From assembly GCA_002633005.1 (NCBI GenBank), contig NMRA01000008.1, positions 1,506,206 to 1,570,205 on the forward strand: DNA of 64,000 bases, in the 5' to 3' direction. The notes beneath the pieces were generated by a model, which worked only from the letters and a program-made list of their open reading frames with translations, was not told the DNA's origin and did not search any database. This DNA is from Phoronis australis (Eukaryota > Phoronida > Phoronidae). This document shows, piece after piece, positions 1-13,900 of the stretch. Every line of letters starts with the position of its first letter. Within the stretch, counting starts at the first letter, position 1. Position numbers and translations under genes: made by a program.

Positions 1-53
1 TTGATTTGTTACAGTACGTCATTTTATTCGCCGAGCTTAATGGCAAGTGTCAG

Positions 54-204
54 CAGGGGCGGATCCAGGATTTTGAGTGGGGGGGGGGGGGGCAGAATGT
101 TAGCCCGGATTTGTCCCGTGAGACATTCGCACCCCCGAACTGCCAAATGGAGTTTTAGGGAGAGGGGAGCATGGCCCACTTGCTCCCCCATAAATCCGTC
201 ACTG
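54..204 (-). mobile_element. MITE, CAGTG-ended, 5-bp target duplication GTCAG
   Basis: Runs from CAGGGGCGGATCCAGGATTT to GGATTT-reverse ending CACTG. It is flanked on both sides by GTCAG (49-53 and 205-209). Reverse-complemented, it matches the element at 926-1077 over its whole length, including TTTGGCAGTTCGGGG and TGCGAATGTCT. An internal G14 run is present (79-92). Confidence 0.8.
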
Positions 205-925
205 GTCAGTGCTTTATCAGATCGCTTCTCATTTGAGTAAAACTATTAAGTCAAGATTACATAGTGATCCAAATCAAAAGTTCACTTCTTCGACAAAACG
301 CGGGTTTATTGCCGCTGTAAATCCCAAAGCGCTTCTGTTTCGGAATTCAACAGCTCTGGTGAATGTCCCTAACCCCTCTAACGGTTTTATCGGGTGTCGG
401 AGTTTGCACTGTTTGCATTGTTCCTCTCGAGAAATAACTTGTCAACCAACTACACTTTTGATTGACCCATTTAACCGTACATTGACAATTGCTTTTGAAA
501 AAATTTGTTTCCAGTCCTTGTTTAATTAATCAGTTGCCTATTCGCGTCACTGAGACTCACTGATCTCCGTCGACCATTGGCAATAGGGGACGGTGTAATC
601 AATGGGCCTGGTTTCGGGGCAAACCGGCTTTGAAAACCCGATAACCAATAACTCGGCACGCATTTTCGGAATAACCGGNACCTCAGGGCCACGTGGTTCA
701 ACATATCGGGGAATGTCCGACTCGAGTCTGTCCATTCGTTGGCATCAGTTAATATTTTTGCAAAAGCAAGGGAAAAACACATTCACCGAGGCAAGAATGT
801 GGAATCAATTTTTAAGAAAAAGTTTCGAGCAACTGTTGAAGTGATGACCAAGAAAATTCATGTAGCTACGTTCAACTTCGCGCCGTACTGATATTCAGCT
901 AGAGGACACTCATGCATTGTAAATA

Positions 926-1077
926 CAGTGGCGGATTCAGAGGAGGTTAGGGGGCCATGCCCCCCAAATTCTCACAGATTCCATTTTGCAGTTCGGGGTG
1001 CGAATGTCTGGCGGGCAAAATCCTGGCGAATACTCTGCCCTGGCTCCTCCTAACTCAAAATCCTGGATGCAACCCTG
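926..1077 (+). mobile_element. MITE, CAGTG-ended, 5-bp target duplication AAATA
   Basis: Starts CAGTGGCGGATTCAG and ends GGATGCAACCCTG. Flanked by a perfect AAATA repeat (921-925, 1078-1082). Same family as 54-204, in the opposite orientation. It has no coding capacity and must rely on a transposase made elsewhere. Confidence 0.82.
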
Positions 1078-1669
1078 AAATACTCGTGTTATTTTTTATA
1101 TCAATTTAATACTCTGCTTCATCTCAGCGACTAGCCTTTGGCTAATGTTTGTATTGGTGACTGCGCGAGTTTAAATACAGATGTATGTAAGTGCAAGTAT
1201 CTCCCATGCAGTTCAAGAATCGATCTCTCCACTAGCATATACCTGACTCACAGCTCGGGCGTAGCTAGCTAGTACTGTTGACAGAAGTTTTGACGCGTTT
1301 CACTTCCTGAATAAGAAAACGTACCATAGGATATATCAACGTATAACAAAGAGACTCAAATGAAATCTTGAAAGACAATTAGTATCTTTTATTCGCACAA
1401 ATCAAAGTTCCGTCTCCTTTGTTGCAAAATAAACCCTTCGCGGCAGGCTTTAATTTCCCGCCCTTTCTGAAAACAAAACAGTGAGCTCTCACGGTCCTGA
1501 ATTTCCGAAAGATTTCTCAGTGTACAAAAGAGTATCCCGCTGTTTCATCAAATGTTGTTGCCTTGGATACTCTTTCGGAAACCCCGTACTACGTGGGAAT
1601 ATGATGAGATTGCATCACTCAAAACAAACGTAATGGTTGTAGTAACTCCGCTCAATGAAATAAAGTGAA

Positions 1670-1837
1670 CCAATAAGATTGTCATGTTGACATCACGTGA
1701 CTTTTTTTACCACGTGAAACGGTAAGGCTCAGTTCAGTGCGGTTCGTTATCTTGGGCTGCTTTGTTTGGCAAAATCACCCAAAATGTGCAGCCTCTAGCT
1801 AGAGAATTAATCAGTTTCTGAATTTTCGTCGATTAGA
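1670..1837 (+). promoter_or_regulatory. Candidate promoter and non-coding first exon of the transporter
   Basis: Seen: a CCAAT box (1670-1674); two perfect CACGTG E-boxes at 1694-1699 and 1711-1716, 17 bases apart; an initiator-like TCAGT near 1730-1737; and a strong donor-like GAG/GTAAGG at 1837-1838. Inference: transcription starts near 1735, and a non-coding exon is spliced to an acceptor at 4639-4640 just upstream of the ATG at 4790. There is no transcript evidence, and the upstream part could be chance. Confidence 0.3.
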
Positions 1838-2017
1838 GGTAAGGATAATAAGGTAAAAATTATCATATTATCACCGTGTGTTCATAATGTCAAATCGTAA
1901 ACAAGCACGTTCGTTGTCCTGGCGCTGTGACCGAGAGTGAGGAGGTCATCACGTTTGTCATCACGTCGCTTGTTGGAAGGCATACTGAGGGGTAAACGTG
2001 TGAGGGCACTATATAGC

Positions 2018-2102
2018 GGTCCCTGATTTAGAGAACCAGGTAATCACTGAATAACGGGCCCCTTACTTATTGGAGGTAACTGGTTCTCTAAATAAAGGAC
2101 CA
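2018..2102. repeat. Foldback element with GAGAACCAG arms
   Basis: Inverted arms GGTCC...TTTAGAGAACCAG and CTGGTTCTCTAAA...GGACC around a short AT/GC loop. Related to 15366-15453, 35236-35332 and 50648-50759. Confidence 0.55.
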
Positions 2103-4789
2103 TTGTCAACCTGGCACTGGTAGCCTACCTGATCGCCCTGCTGTCTGCGGCAGATGGCGTTGAAGCAGTTACTAAACCATTAGTTCAGGGCTGGGATCGA
2201 ATCCTTGCACCTGAAATCTCGTTAGGGAGATGTTCCGCCACCTCAAGTATCCGGAAAATGTCTTGAGTGTGTAATTTGGCTTGAGGTATTCTCTTGGGTA
2301 AGAATCTGGGTAGGCAATTACATCGCCCTGGATGCCGCATGCATACAGGGGCGATAAAACATCCCAATAAAAAGTTACGCATTTCAAAATACAGCAAATA
2401 AAATCAAATGAAACATGCATAAATGCGCATGGAGTTATAATTAACACATTCCATGACTCTGAATACAATTTAGTCAACATAACTTGAACATCTACATGAA
2501 AATCTGTCGACGGTTCGCTAGTTTCTGTCACCGGATGCCATTTTGAGGAAGTTTCGAGAAATCACGCCTGTTAACGAACAAAAAGTCCAAGGGACACAAA
2601 ACTCAAAATTCCACCTGATATCTTCCAATGCTATTTGCATGTGTCACGCGCCAGGTCACGCGCTTCACTCTGTCTCGCGCTAGCCTTAGCCTAACTCACG
2701 TGACTCAGTTGAAGTATTTTGTGGTTATCGCATACGCGGTGAAAAAGTTAACGGTGACCAAAAAGTGGAGTTGGAATTCTTCTCCAAAGTCACCTTAATT
2801 CTAGTAGATATGCTTCATCGAAGATATGTGTAGAAGCAGAAAAAATGACTGAAGAAAGTAAGCTTATTTTAAAGGGATAGTTTTGAGTGTGGAATGTATT
2901 TTTGATGAGGTGAAAACTCCAAATCGGTGGCTGGATTTGGCCTACCGCCCGTTTAAAATACACGAGACAAAATGTGTACAGAAAGCGATTGGAAGTATTG
3001 TAGCCCCTAATCTGCCAACCAAGGGGCTCCGTGTTGCTTAGAATCTGGGTTGCCAGCCATCTAGACAATTACCGTAAACGTTTGGGTTAACGCCCTGGGC
3101 GATTAAATTGGCAAACCCAAAAAATTGAGGGTGGGCAGTTAACCAGAAATGGACGCTTGAACGTGAAATTTCAAGAAATCCAGGGTGGGCGGTTAACCGA
3201 ACATGGGCGCTTATTACGACATACAGCCACCCTGGGCAGTTAATCTTACCTCGTGATCTAAGTCCCCACACCACACACGTACTTGGAACGTGTAGCACTT
3301 TTCAAAGAGCTTTATCGTCACGTCGCCAAATGACGGTAAAAACTTCATAACAGTGGATGATCCCAACAAAGGTTCTGTTGCCCTCAGATTAGTCATTCAC
3401 AATTAAATTTACAAAATTGCTAAGTAATAGACCCGTGCCATCCTGCGTTCTTGTTAGTTTGTTAGAACTGTAGTGCGCAGACGACCAGTGACCACGCAGC
3501 GCTCCACTTGGATTGCAAGCAATGACACTGCAAAAGTGCGCGCGTGCAAGCTTCAAGTATTGCAGAGGTCACAGCTGACATCAAGATTATCACAAGGACG
3601 CGTGTCTTCTTAAAACAGGTCTGGGAGAACGCTGGACAGGATCGCTGGGTCCACAGTTGGATGTGGTTGTCGGGCTATTGCAGTGACCAAAAAAAATAAA
3701 CTGTTAAAAACGCCGAACGTCCACTTAGCGCCTATTTGAGCATGACAAGCGAGGTCAATTTTCTATTCGCATTTTACATTTTCCACTTGTAATTTGGAGT
3801 TTTTACTCACTTATGTTGAGCCCGGTATCATCGCTCATTAAGACAAAATATCGTAAAGAAGACATGTTTCGTGTCATACTGTTGTTGGAAAAATAGTTGG
3901 TGTTGTGACCAGTTGTCAACTTTGGTGTGGAGTACCATACGGAAAATCTGCAAGTACACCTTGTCATATGTTACTCAACACCGTAGGATGATTTCGTCAA
4001 CTTTTGAACCTTCAGAGCTCGCTGTTTTTTACACTGACAAACAAAAGTGTTTCGAATGGTTCATTTTTCCTATCCGACAGTGTGATAAAAATGCATTTTC
4101 TCCCTTTGTGGAAGATGACCTCTGCTGGGTTGCTACTCTGCTCCCGGCCTCAGACACTAAAGTAGCGTTTCACGCGACTTATTGTCCATAGCAATAACAC
4201 AATTTTATGAGGTGTTGACACCGGTGTTGTTGGTATTGTCTCTGGGAGGGTTTTGCTTCATTTGTCTGAGGTGGGTATGTTGTCGTCTGCCAAGGTATTG
4301 CTGGATTTAGTCTGTATTTTGATGTGTCAATGGCACACCCCACCCATTTTTGGAGGGAATGGACCTTGTTTCCGTCCCTGAGCATTTCACAGTATATTAC
4401 TTAAGAAAAAAGAATGCCAAATTTGGCATGCTTTCATTCAGCTTGTCGTGGTGTGTTGAAAGTAAAATATCAAGCACTTCCAGACAGCTATGGGATCTGG
4501 AACTAAAAATTTTGCCGACCAACTTTGCATTGGCGACCAGATTTTACCCAGCTCAAGTTGCAACTTTATTGTTTCCGCAGCGTCAGATGTTGTCAGTTTT
4601 CAGGAGGCCTACTTCTAGTCATGGTTCTTGTTGCTTTCAGGTTTTCGTCGCTGAGCAGCTCACAGACAGGAGGCACGTTCCAGAACTAATCTCACACAAA
4701 CACATTCGAATTAAGGACAGACTGTCGTCTTTTTCATCTGCTTAATAAATTTAAGTTCTTTAGAGGATATTAATCAACAAATCTCAAAC

Positions 4790-4985
4790 ATGGCTAACCA
4801 AGGAGAAGGCGAAGGTTATGCAGAGGTGCCAGTGAAGGACGATCAAGATGGAAACTCGAAATCGTCTGGGACCGTAGAGGTCGAAACGAACACCATTTCA
4901 CTCAAGCCAAAAATCTCACTTCTGAATGGAGTTACAGTCATCGTTGGCTCCATTATCGGTTCGGGTATATTCGTCAGTCCAACTG
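4790..4985 (+). CDS. SLC7A5/SLC7A8: Transporter coding exon 1 (start codon, TM1 motif)
   Basis: Residues 1-65 plus the first base of Gly66. Begins with [18 protein letters not shown], an acidic cytosolic tail. [20 protein letters not shown] then opens TM1. It ends before donor GTACGT in phase 1. An AG preceded by a pyrimidine run at 4639-4640 could be an acceptor for a 5'-UTR part of this exon; that part is inferred. Confidence 0.93.
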
Positions 4986-7900
4986 GTACGTATTGCATTT
5001 GATGTTCTTCGTCATGTTTGCATGTTCTCTACATTCAGATGTAGAGTTTGTGTAAGACAGCAGGTGGGATGTCTTATGAGTAAGCAGATCTAATGCTTGA
5101 AACGAGCATTCACGAAGTCATCCCATCTGCCATGTTACGAATAATTATCATAAGCTGCTCAGTGTTATCCTGTAAATTTTATGTAACATGTGGGCCAAGG
5201 CCTTAAATGTTGAAAATAGATGAATATGAATAATTATCTTAACATCAATTTGCGAAACGCTAATGTTCCGGCCAATCTTCAGCTATCACCATGGGCAGTC
5301 AGGTAGGCAGAACATAATCACGAATTATGTCATTGAGGTGAACCGTTTCTGCATTTTTGTATGGATTTAATGCAGTTTTTTGTAAATTCTCTGTGACCTT
5401 CGTGCCATCAAGTTGCTAGTGTGGTGTGGTGTTATACTCGGAATGATTCATACAAAAATTTCAGTTTTTGAAGATGTCTTTCTAATTAAAGTGTAAATTG
5501 CAAGGTCTAAGTATGTTAAATTGTAATAATATTTTCAAGATATTGTTAGTTGGATATATCTTCTTCCAATTATCATGTTATTGTGTCTGTAGTTACGTTA
5601 AAAAGCGAAAATTAAAAAAAATCCGCGAAAATTTGACCTTTGACACCGTGNGTTCCTATGGGGTCTGTCGCCTCCTCCTCCACATCCGAAACGTCAGAAT
5701 CGTCTGAAAACTCCACCTGACCCTCCCTGTATCTTTCAAAATATTCTTCATCTACGCTGCTGTACTCACTGGGATCCATATTGTTTTCTTTGTGTTCCCC
5801 AACACCACGTCACAGATGTGTAACGAAGGAAAATGGCGCCGTTTCTATTTTCCGTTACAACAATGGCGTTACAACGCCACGGCAACAAATATGTAAATAA
5901 CTTTTTATAGCGACGTACAATTCAGTTAATATTATGAATATAGCAATAATAATTATAAACATGAATTTAGAGCATATTGTTGTTCAGATTGGTTGAGACC
6001 TTGCAATTTACACTTTAAAACAAATGTGTTTCGTCCCTTGTGAGCTTCCCCATCTTGCTTATTAGTATAAGAAATTGGTTAAGTGAAAGTCACTTATGTG
6101 CTCTCAAAATAGTAAAGAGTTGCATGCAGGTTGTTTTAAGACCCTGTCGTACTAACTTAACTCCGGTATGAATGGAGTGTCGATGTAAACTGGGAAGTTA
6201 ATTGGCTCATACTAGCTTTGGTAGTTAACGGCATCAAAGTAAACGGTAGGTGACACTGTCGTCTTCGAAGTAATTGCAAGGTAGCGCTGATGCATCCTGT
6301 TTACGCTAAGATTTTTTTAATGTGATAGTTTGAGAACATTTACATGTGTTAATTAACATAAATCTCATTTCTAATTCTATTGGTGATTACTGGAACAAAA
6401 TATAAGCATCTACTAGCGACGGCACTGCCTTTTAATTGTTGACGATAACAGTGGCCCCTGGTGATAACTTCGATGGGACTCAGTGTTCTCCACAATACTA
6501 AATCCAAACTCAATGCAAATTTCTAGATGAGTTTATACATCAGTAGTCAACAATGTTATTTCTCTAGCCCTAACATCTTCACTGGAGGTTTTTATATATA
6601 TGTTTCAAAACTGTACACTGAACTGGTGTTGCTTTTCTACTAGTGTATCACATTAGTCCCCCTAAGCATTCATGACAGACCCGGAACAGCAACCAAAAGG
6701 TTATAAGTTCTTTTATAATACCAATACCAATCCTAATATCAATTTTTCATATTGAATACAACTAACATGTGTTCTGGCGTGACCTAATTTTCAGTGACAC
6801 CTGTTGTCCAGTTGCATAAGCTTATAAGTTCTAACTTGCCCCCAGGTCTTAGTCAAAATCAAAATTGTCTTTATTAAGCATATTAAATTGCTTCTTTACA
6901 GGATTAAATGCAAAATTTTAAGGTTAGATTCACAAAGTAGATTAGCCATTTATTTAAGCAAGCTAGCCGACTCCATGAAAAGTTTTAAACCTGGCGCGGC
7001 AATTTTTAAACTAGACACTCTTTCCCCAAACTTGTGGTGGCAAAATCCAAACGCGACGAGTCAAAAGAGGTCGTGGAGAACACTGGGACTGAAGTTGACC
7101 GTTCATACTGCACTGCGTTGTCGATGGTTTGCTGCTAAATCCACCTGTTAACTGCAAAGTTAACTTGCTCAGTTAATTTCGATCCAGGACCGAAGTTAAC
7201 CGTTCGTACTGACCGCACTCGACATTAGAAAAGGGCCCTAAGCTAACTTGTTATATCACAACTCAAGTGTACAGTCTTGTTCAAACCCACTTGAGAATGT
7301 TTTCTCATTGGGACTAGCAGTTCATGAAAGAAATGCATTAGTAACCTCAGGCTTTTAGTGCATGAATAAAGAAATACAGCTTGGAGTAAAGAATTAGTCA
7401 CTAGGAAAGAAAGCTGTGATTGTGGCCCTGAGGTTTGTAAGAGAACGGAATTGCCTATCCTTGGATTTGCTTCCACCCCCATGCCACAGAGAGTGATCAA
7501 AGTATTACGTGTTGATATACAAGTTAGCACTTGATGACATCTACCTTACTAAGAGTCTTAAGCAGCTGCTTAGCCTCCCACATAACCTCTATACCTGTAT
7601 ATACATGAATTGGAAGTGGGGTGGCTACCTGCAGGCGGCAATCTCTGCTGCGTGATCCTAGACACTTATCAGTGTTCTCCACATTATAAATTCCAAACTC
7701 AACGCAAATGTTGAATGTCAGTTATTGACATTGTCTGGTGTCTAACCATAAGCATGGTTATGCTGGAAGTATTTATATATGGTTTAAAACTGCACACTGC
7801 ACTGGTGTGACCTACTTTTTAGACACTTCAGAGTTTTGCTTTCCTACCAATGCATCTCATAATTCCTCCAAAGCATTTGACAGACCCAGAGTAGCAAACA

Positions 7901-10900
7901 AAAGATCAAAAGTTCCTTTTATAATCAGGGCTTGGAATTTTCCGCGGAAACACGGATTTCCGCTTTTTTCAAATGTTCTTTCCGCGTATTTTATTATATT
8001 TCCGCGTAAAAAAATCGGATTTCATATAAAATTTTCGCGGCAAATTTCTTTCTTGCCGCCGCGTTGCCGACGACTTTCACCTCGAAAAGCGGAAGTTGCT
8101 CTTTATGTTTCGGAGGAACGTAAATTGTCAACATTGCCGGGGCATCTGGGAAAAGCGTGGTGGATTTCCTCAATGGCGGCTCGTATGATTGTAAAACGCG
8201 GTGTCAAATACTACGGCTATGGAGCCAAAAATGTTTGGAGGCGGGAGTGGCGGACGAGCTAAGGCAGACGCAGACGCACGCTTCCGGAGGTGGTACCTTT
8301 TTTTTTTTAGTCCTCCTGATTTCTGTCTGCAAAAGGTTCACGCCGACCTTGTCAAGGCCGGCTGCGCACATATTTCGGGCCGTAAAAATTTCCGTGTCTT
8401 TCGCCATTTGTCATTCCAAGTCCTTAATAATACCAATGCCGATTTTAATATCAATTAGACATATTAAGTACTACTAACATGAGTTCTGATGTGACCTAGT
8501 TTTTAGTGACACCTGTTGTCAAGTTTAATAAGCTCATAAAGTTCTAACTTGCCACTAGATGTCAGTCAAAATCAAAATTGTCTTTATTAAGCAAATTAAA
8601 TTGCTTTTTTACAGATTGACTTGCAAAATTTTAAAGTTAGAATGACAAAGTAGATTAGTAATTTAATTAAGCAAGCTAGGTGACTCCATGAAATGTTTGT
8701 TATTTAAAGATTTTTGCAGCTTTTATTAATTATAATTTAAACTCTTGTAGTGTCTTACGAAGTTATACATATAGTGTTGACTGCCTCCAAAGATTTGCAA
8801 TGGTTAATCAGGCACTGCTTTAGTGTTGAGGGCTGAAATACCAAGCCAGGACAAAAGTTCAAACCTGACGCAGCACTTATTAAACTCGACGTGCATTTTC
8901 CAAACTCGACGCAGCAAAATCCAAACTCGCTACAGCGTCGAGTTAAAACAGGCCGTGGAGAACACTGCTTATGCCTATTAGCGTGCCGTGCTGACTGTTC
9001 AATTGTTTCTACTGGTGCTGAGGTGAGGTGGTGTTTATGATGTCGCCACGATTCTGTCACTCTTTAGCATTAAAGCGTCCGACTCTGCCGTTCCGACGAG
9101 GAGGGACATGAGAACAAATGACGTGTGCCCTGTTTGCATTGAAGACTTAAAATTCGATTCAGAATGTTTATGTTTGTCATTGCAAGCATTTTGCTTTAAA
9201 TCATTTCAATCTGAACCTGTTCATGGGGATGGTGTCAAATTGGTTTAACATTAAGGTTACATATTGCGCTATTACGTAAAAATACTATTTTGAAAATATT
9301 GGTTGTGCATGCAGCAAAATGTTTGAAGATTTGAAATAAATTCAATTTCCTACAGATAATGGTAATTTTGTTTTCTAGTGAAAACGTTGCTTTTTGAAAG
9401 GCTGTTACCAATGCCAACACAAATCGAACCTCCAAAAATTTTCCCTTGATGCAAAGCCTCACTGTCAATCCATCCGCTCTGGCTCTAGTGAATGACTAGA
9501 AACGAAAAACCTAATTAGGTCTTTTAATCTCGTAAATCGGTCTTTAATATTCCTTTCTCTGATAGGATTCCATTTTGGTTCCTAGTTTGATTTTCATTCT
9601 AATATGCAGCTTAAGTGGGCAAAATGCAGCTTGAAGGGTATATGGGACCTTATCAACACCTCTGCATTCAGCCAAATGTTTACAAATGTTTATTTCAACT
9701 CTGATAAAAATTATACATTTTCTGAAAGAAAAAAGCTTGTAGTACAAATGTAATCAGACAACATACCGTTCTGTCAGCTAATTTTGTTAATGGCAAATAC
9801 GATTGGTAATGATTATTGTGGCTGCAACATTTTAATTACACAATGGCTTAGCCACAGTGCTTTTCTCAACTTGCTTTGTTACTTGACTGTACTTTTAACC
9901 CGAGCCTCCCTTTCAATCTGTGGAGACTTCAGTCTCAGTAGACCTACTGTACTTTGATTGAGGTCAATGTTTCTGACCTAGTATGTCTTTTGTGGTTTTT
10001 GTATTTCCCTTGACAATATGGGGCTAGTTTACACATGCTTTTGTAAACATGGATTGTATGTTTGGGTATTCCTACAGGATTGACCATTTTCAAGTTTTAT
10101 TTGTTAGAAAACAGTATATGGCTGATGTTGAACGATCTCTGTCTAGAATTACCAAAAACTTATGCCGGTCTTTGCCTTTGAAGTTCTACGTTTTTATGCG
10201 CCCAAATATTTATATGTGGACGCATTATGCCGTCATCTCCATCCATCCGTCTGGGCCTGGTCCGTCCGGCGTCCGCTGCTCTATCTCCAAAACCCTTTGA
10301 CATACATTCATGAAATTTGGCACATATGTTCCATTTATGAATGGGACGGGATGAGCGAACTTTCGGACGGATCCGACTACCGGTGTGCCCCTAGTGGCAA
10401 TTTAAGTTTATGCTTACCTTTGTATCTTCAAAAGTCCTGAACGGAATTTTCATGAAATTTGGTATGTAGGCACCTATTAGTGAGATGATGCTATCTTTCC
10501 ATTTTCGGATGGATTCGACGTAGTTTGCGCCACTTAGTGGCCATTTTTACTGTTTCCGAGTCTGTTTTTTGTGTCCACCCCTCTATCAACCAAACCACTC
10601 AAAGGATGATTGTTAAAATTGGCATGTATGTGCTTACTACGGTTGACGATGATTTTCCGACAGATTTCGACTACTGTGGCGCCTCCTAGTGGCAGTTTTG
10701 TTTTTTTTGCGCCTATGGCTGTATCTCCTAAACTTTTCGCAGGATCTTTACGGACTTTAGCAAGTTTATTTATATGATGTTGACTACGAATTACGACGAC
10801 TTTCGGACAAATCTGACTACTGCTGTGCCCCCTAGTGGCAATTTTAGTTTTTTATGTTTAGCTCAATATCTTCAAAGGTCCTCAACAGATTTTCATAAAA

Positions 10901-13900
10901 TTTTAAATATATTGGTGTGATGACGCTATCTTCCTGTTTTTGGATGGAATCGAGGTATTTTGTGCCATCTAGTGGCCATTTTTGCTGTTTTCAAATCTTG
11001 TTTTTGGTGTCCACCCCTGTATCAACCAAATCATTTGAAAATTGGCATATATGTTCTCAGTGTGAAGACGACCTTTGATGATGGTGACTGAATACTGTGG
11101 CGCCTCCTAGTGGTAGTTTTGTTTCGCGCCCATAGTTGTATCTCTTAAAACCTTTGCAGGATCCAACGGACACTGTGCCCACTAGTGGCAATTTTATTTT
11201 ATTCTGTTTTCGTTTGTTTCTCTGAAGTTCCTTGACAGATTTTTATGAAATATGGCATGTTCCTGTTTTTGGATGGATTGTATGTTTTTGCGCCATCTAG
11301 TGGCCATTTTTATGATACACCATTTGCTATGCATTCGTGGGCGCATTTCAACGCTCCGCGTTGCTCTTGTGTTAAATTTTACGATTTCATTGTTATTTTC
11401 TCATATTTCAGCAAATTCAAATTCCAATTGGACTGTTTTATATTTGCAGTTCATCGAACTCACTAGCTTTCATCATTTCGCCCCGTTTTTTTCTGCAAGA
11501 TGCTACAATTTGCTCCACAAGTATTCAGCATAAGTGCTTTGTAATTTTCACGCACGACTTTCATTGTATATGTGGGCAGCAAGTCAGGAACAATTTGTCT
11601 GGCGGAACCCCATTTATTTTGAGTTAAATACCTGTTAGTTGATCTACAAAGCATTCATTGCCATCAGATGGCTTATGCTGTTCACTCAGTTTTTAATGAA
11701 ACAGGTGGATGGGTGCAGCGTAACCTAAACAGCCAATCACCAAACAATCACATATAGTGTATACATATAGAATTATCATTTTGCATCGTCTGTCTCCAGC
11801 ATGCAGATGATGGAAACGAATCTGAGTTTACATGTACAAAGCGTATGATAGTGAGACAAAAATCTTCATAAGAAAACAGACATAGGGAGAGCAGGTGGTG
11901 TCGTTCCCATGATAATTTGACCTCTGTTATCCCCAGGGTATGGCAATACTGTGCACTGTTCATAGTAAATGGTAGCAATTTTTTCTAGCACTTTGGCCAG
12001 TTGCTACAGTTGCTAAAGAGTCAGTTACATGAACAGTTAATGCAAGTGTTTATTTTTGCTGGCGGTTTGAGTTGCTCCAAATTTGTTGGTGTTTTCACTA
12101 GAACTTGTATAGCCAAGTTGCACATCATTGCAGTAGTTGAGTAAACAGGCTTTGACATCAGTGTTGCTTTAAATATTCATGTGGTGAAAAAACAAACTAC
12201 TGGGGGTTGCCCCGTGTCTGTCTGGCTTAAAGATGCCATGTCTCATTAAAACCGTGAATATTTAAATTTGTAGCAAGCGCCGCCTAGTGACTTCTTGGAG
12301 AACTGGGTGTACAAGTATAATCGGGAAAGAAACAATTTGTAAATAAATTGCAATTTTTAAGAAACTGATACACTTAAAAACATTAGTGTGAACATATAAA
12401 AACCCTAGTAATTTGAAAGTGAAATAAGCTAATAAAAACTGTGCCTTAAAATGTTACCATACTCGTTTACATAAAACGAGACTTTCTCGAGATTGTAATG
12501 GTAACTGATTCTCAAATGGTTTCCAGCACACTGGAGGACCCAAGGCTGGTTTTGGTAAATTAGTACTTCGTTTGCATGTTCACAATTTAATGAGACATCT
12601 TTAGTGCCAGCTTTTATGCCACTGCAAAAACGCTGGCGTTTTTGCCACTCATGTGAAACTAGTATCAGACTGATGCCCCATTAGCTGTAGTCATTCCGTG
12701 AATGATATTATTGCAGAGAATGACTGAGCTTTAGTACCATTTCCCATATACTGCTTTACAGACAGTTAAAACTGCTGTTTTTGCCTTTCATGTGAACTCG
12801 CCTAACCTGGCNGCTTATGCTGTTCACTCAGTTTTTAATGAAACAGGTGGATGGGTGCAGCGTAACCTAAACAGCCAATCACCAAACAATCACATATAGT
12901 GTATACATATAGAATTATCATTTTGCATCGTCTGTCTCCAGCATGCAGATGATGGAAACGAATCTGAGTTTACATGTACAAAGCGTATGATAGTGAGACA
13001 AAAATATTCATAAGTAACCAGACATAGAGAGAGCAGGTGGTGTCGTTCCCATGATAATTTGACCTCTGTTATCCCCAGGGTATGACAATCCTGTGCACTG
13101 TTCATAGTAAATGGTAGCAATTTTTTCTAGCACTTTGGCCAGTTGCTACAGTTGCTAAAGAGTCAGTTACATGAACAGTTAATGCAAGTGTTTATTTTTG
13201 CTGGCGGTTTGAGTTGCTCCAAATTTTTTGGTGTTTTCACTAGAACTTGTATAGCCAAGTTGCACATCATTGCAGTAGTTGAGTAAACAGGCTTTGACAT
13301 CAGTGTTGCTTTAAAGATTCATGTGGTGAAAAAACAAACTACTGGGGATTGCCCGTGTCTGTCTGGCTTAAAGATGCCATGTCTCATTAAAACCGTGAAT
13401 ATTTAAATTTGTAGCAAGCGCCACCTAGTGACTTCTTGGAGAACTGGGTGTACAAGTATAATCAGGAAAGAAACAATTTGTAAATAAATTGCAATTTTTA
13501 AGAAACTGATACACTTAAAAACATTAGTGTGAACATATAAAAAACCCTAGTAATTTGAAGGTGAAATAAGCTAATAAAAACTGTGCCTTAAAATATTACC
13601 ATACTCGTTTACATAAAACGAGACTTTCGCGAGATTGTAATGGTAACTGATTCTCAAATGGTTTCCAGCACACTGGAGGACCCAAGGCTGGTTTTGGTAA
13701 ATTAGTACTTCGTTTGCATGTTCACAATTTAATGACACTAGAACTTTAAGTGCCAGCTTTTATGTCACTGCTAAAATCCTGGTGTTTTTGCCACTCATGT
13801 GAAACTAGTATCAGACTGATGCCCCATTCATGTACTGTAATCATTTCGTGAATGATATTATTGCAGAGAATGACTGAGCTTTAGTACCATTTCCCATATA

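Larger units (their letters stand above)
1..4789. other. Region upstream of the transporter
   Basis: No conserved coding region recognised. Holds two MITE copies (54-204, 926-1077), a foldback (2018-2102), a patch of repeated GGGTGGGC(A/G)GTTAA motifs (about 3085-3245) and the candidate promoter at 1670-1837. The open frames here have no family resemblance and AT-rich composition. Confidence 0.6.

Noticed and set aside
7738-8262. 174-codon open frame
   Set aside because: It runs across the boundary between two nested transposons, so it cannot be a native gene.
11748-13120. A 76-codon frame present twice with near identity
   Set aside because: Duplicated only because the 1.14-kb segment is duplicated; the sequence has no protein-like features and overlaps no splice signals.
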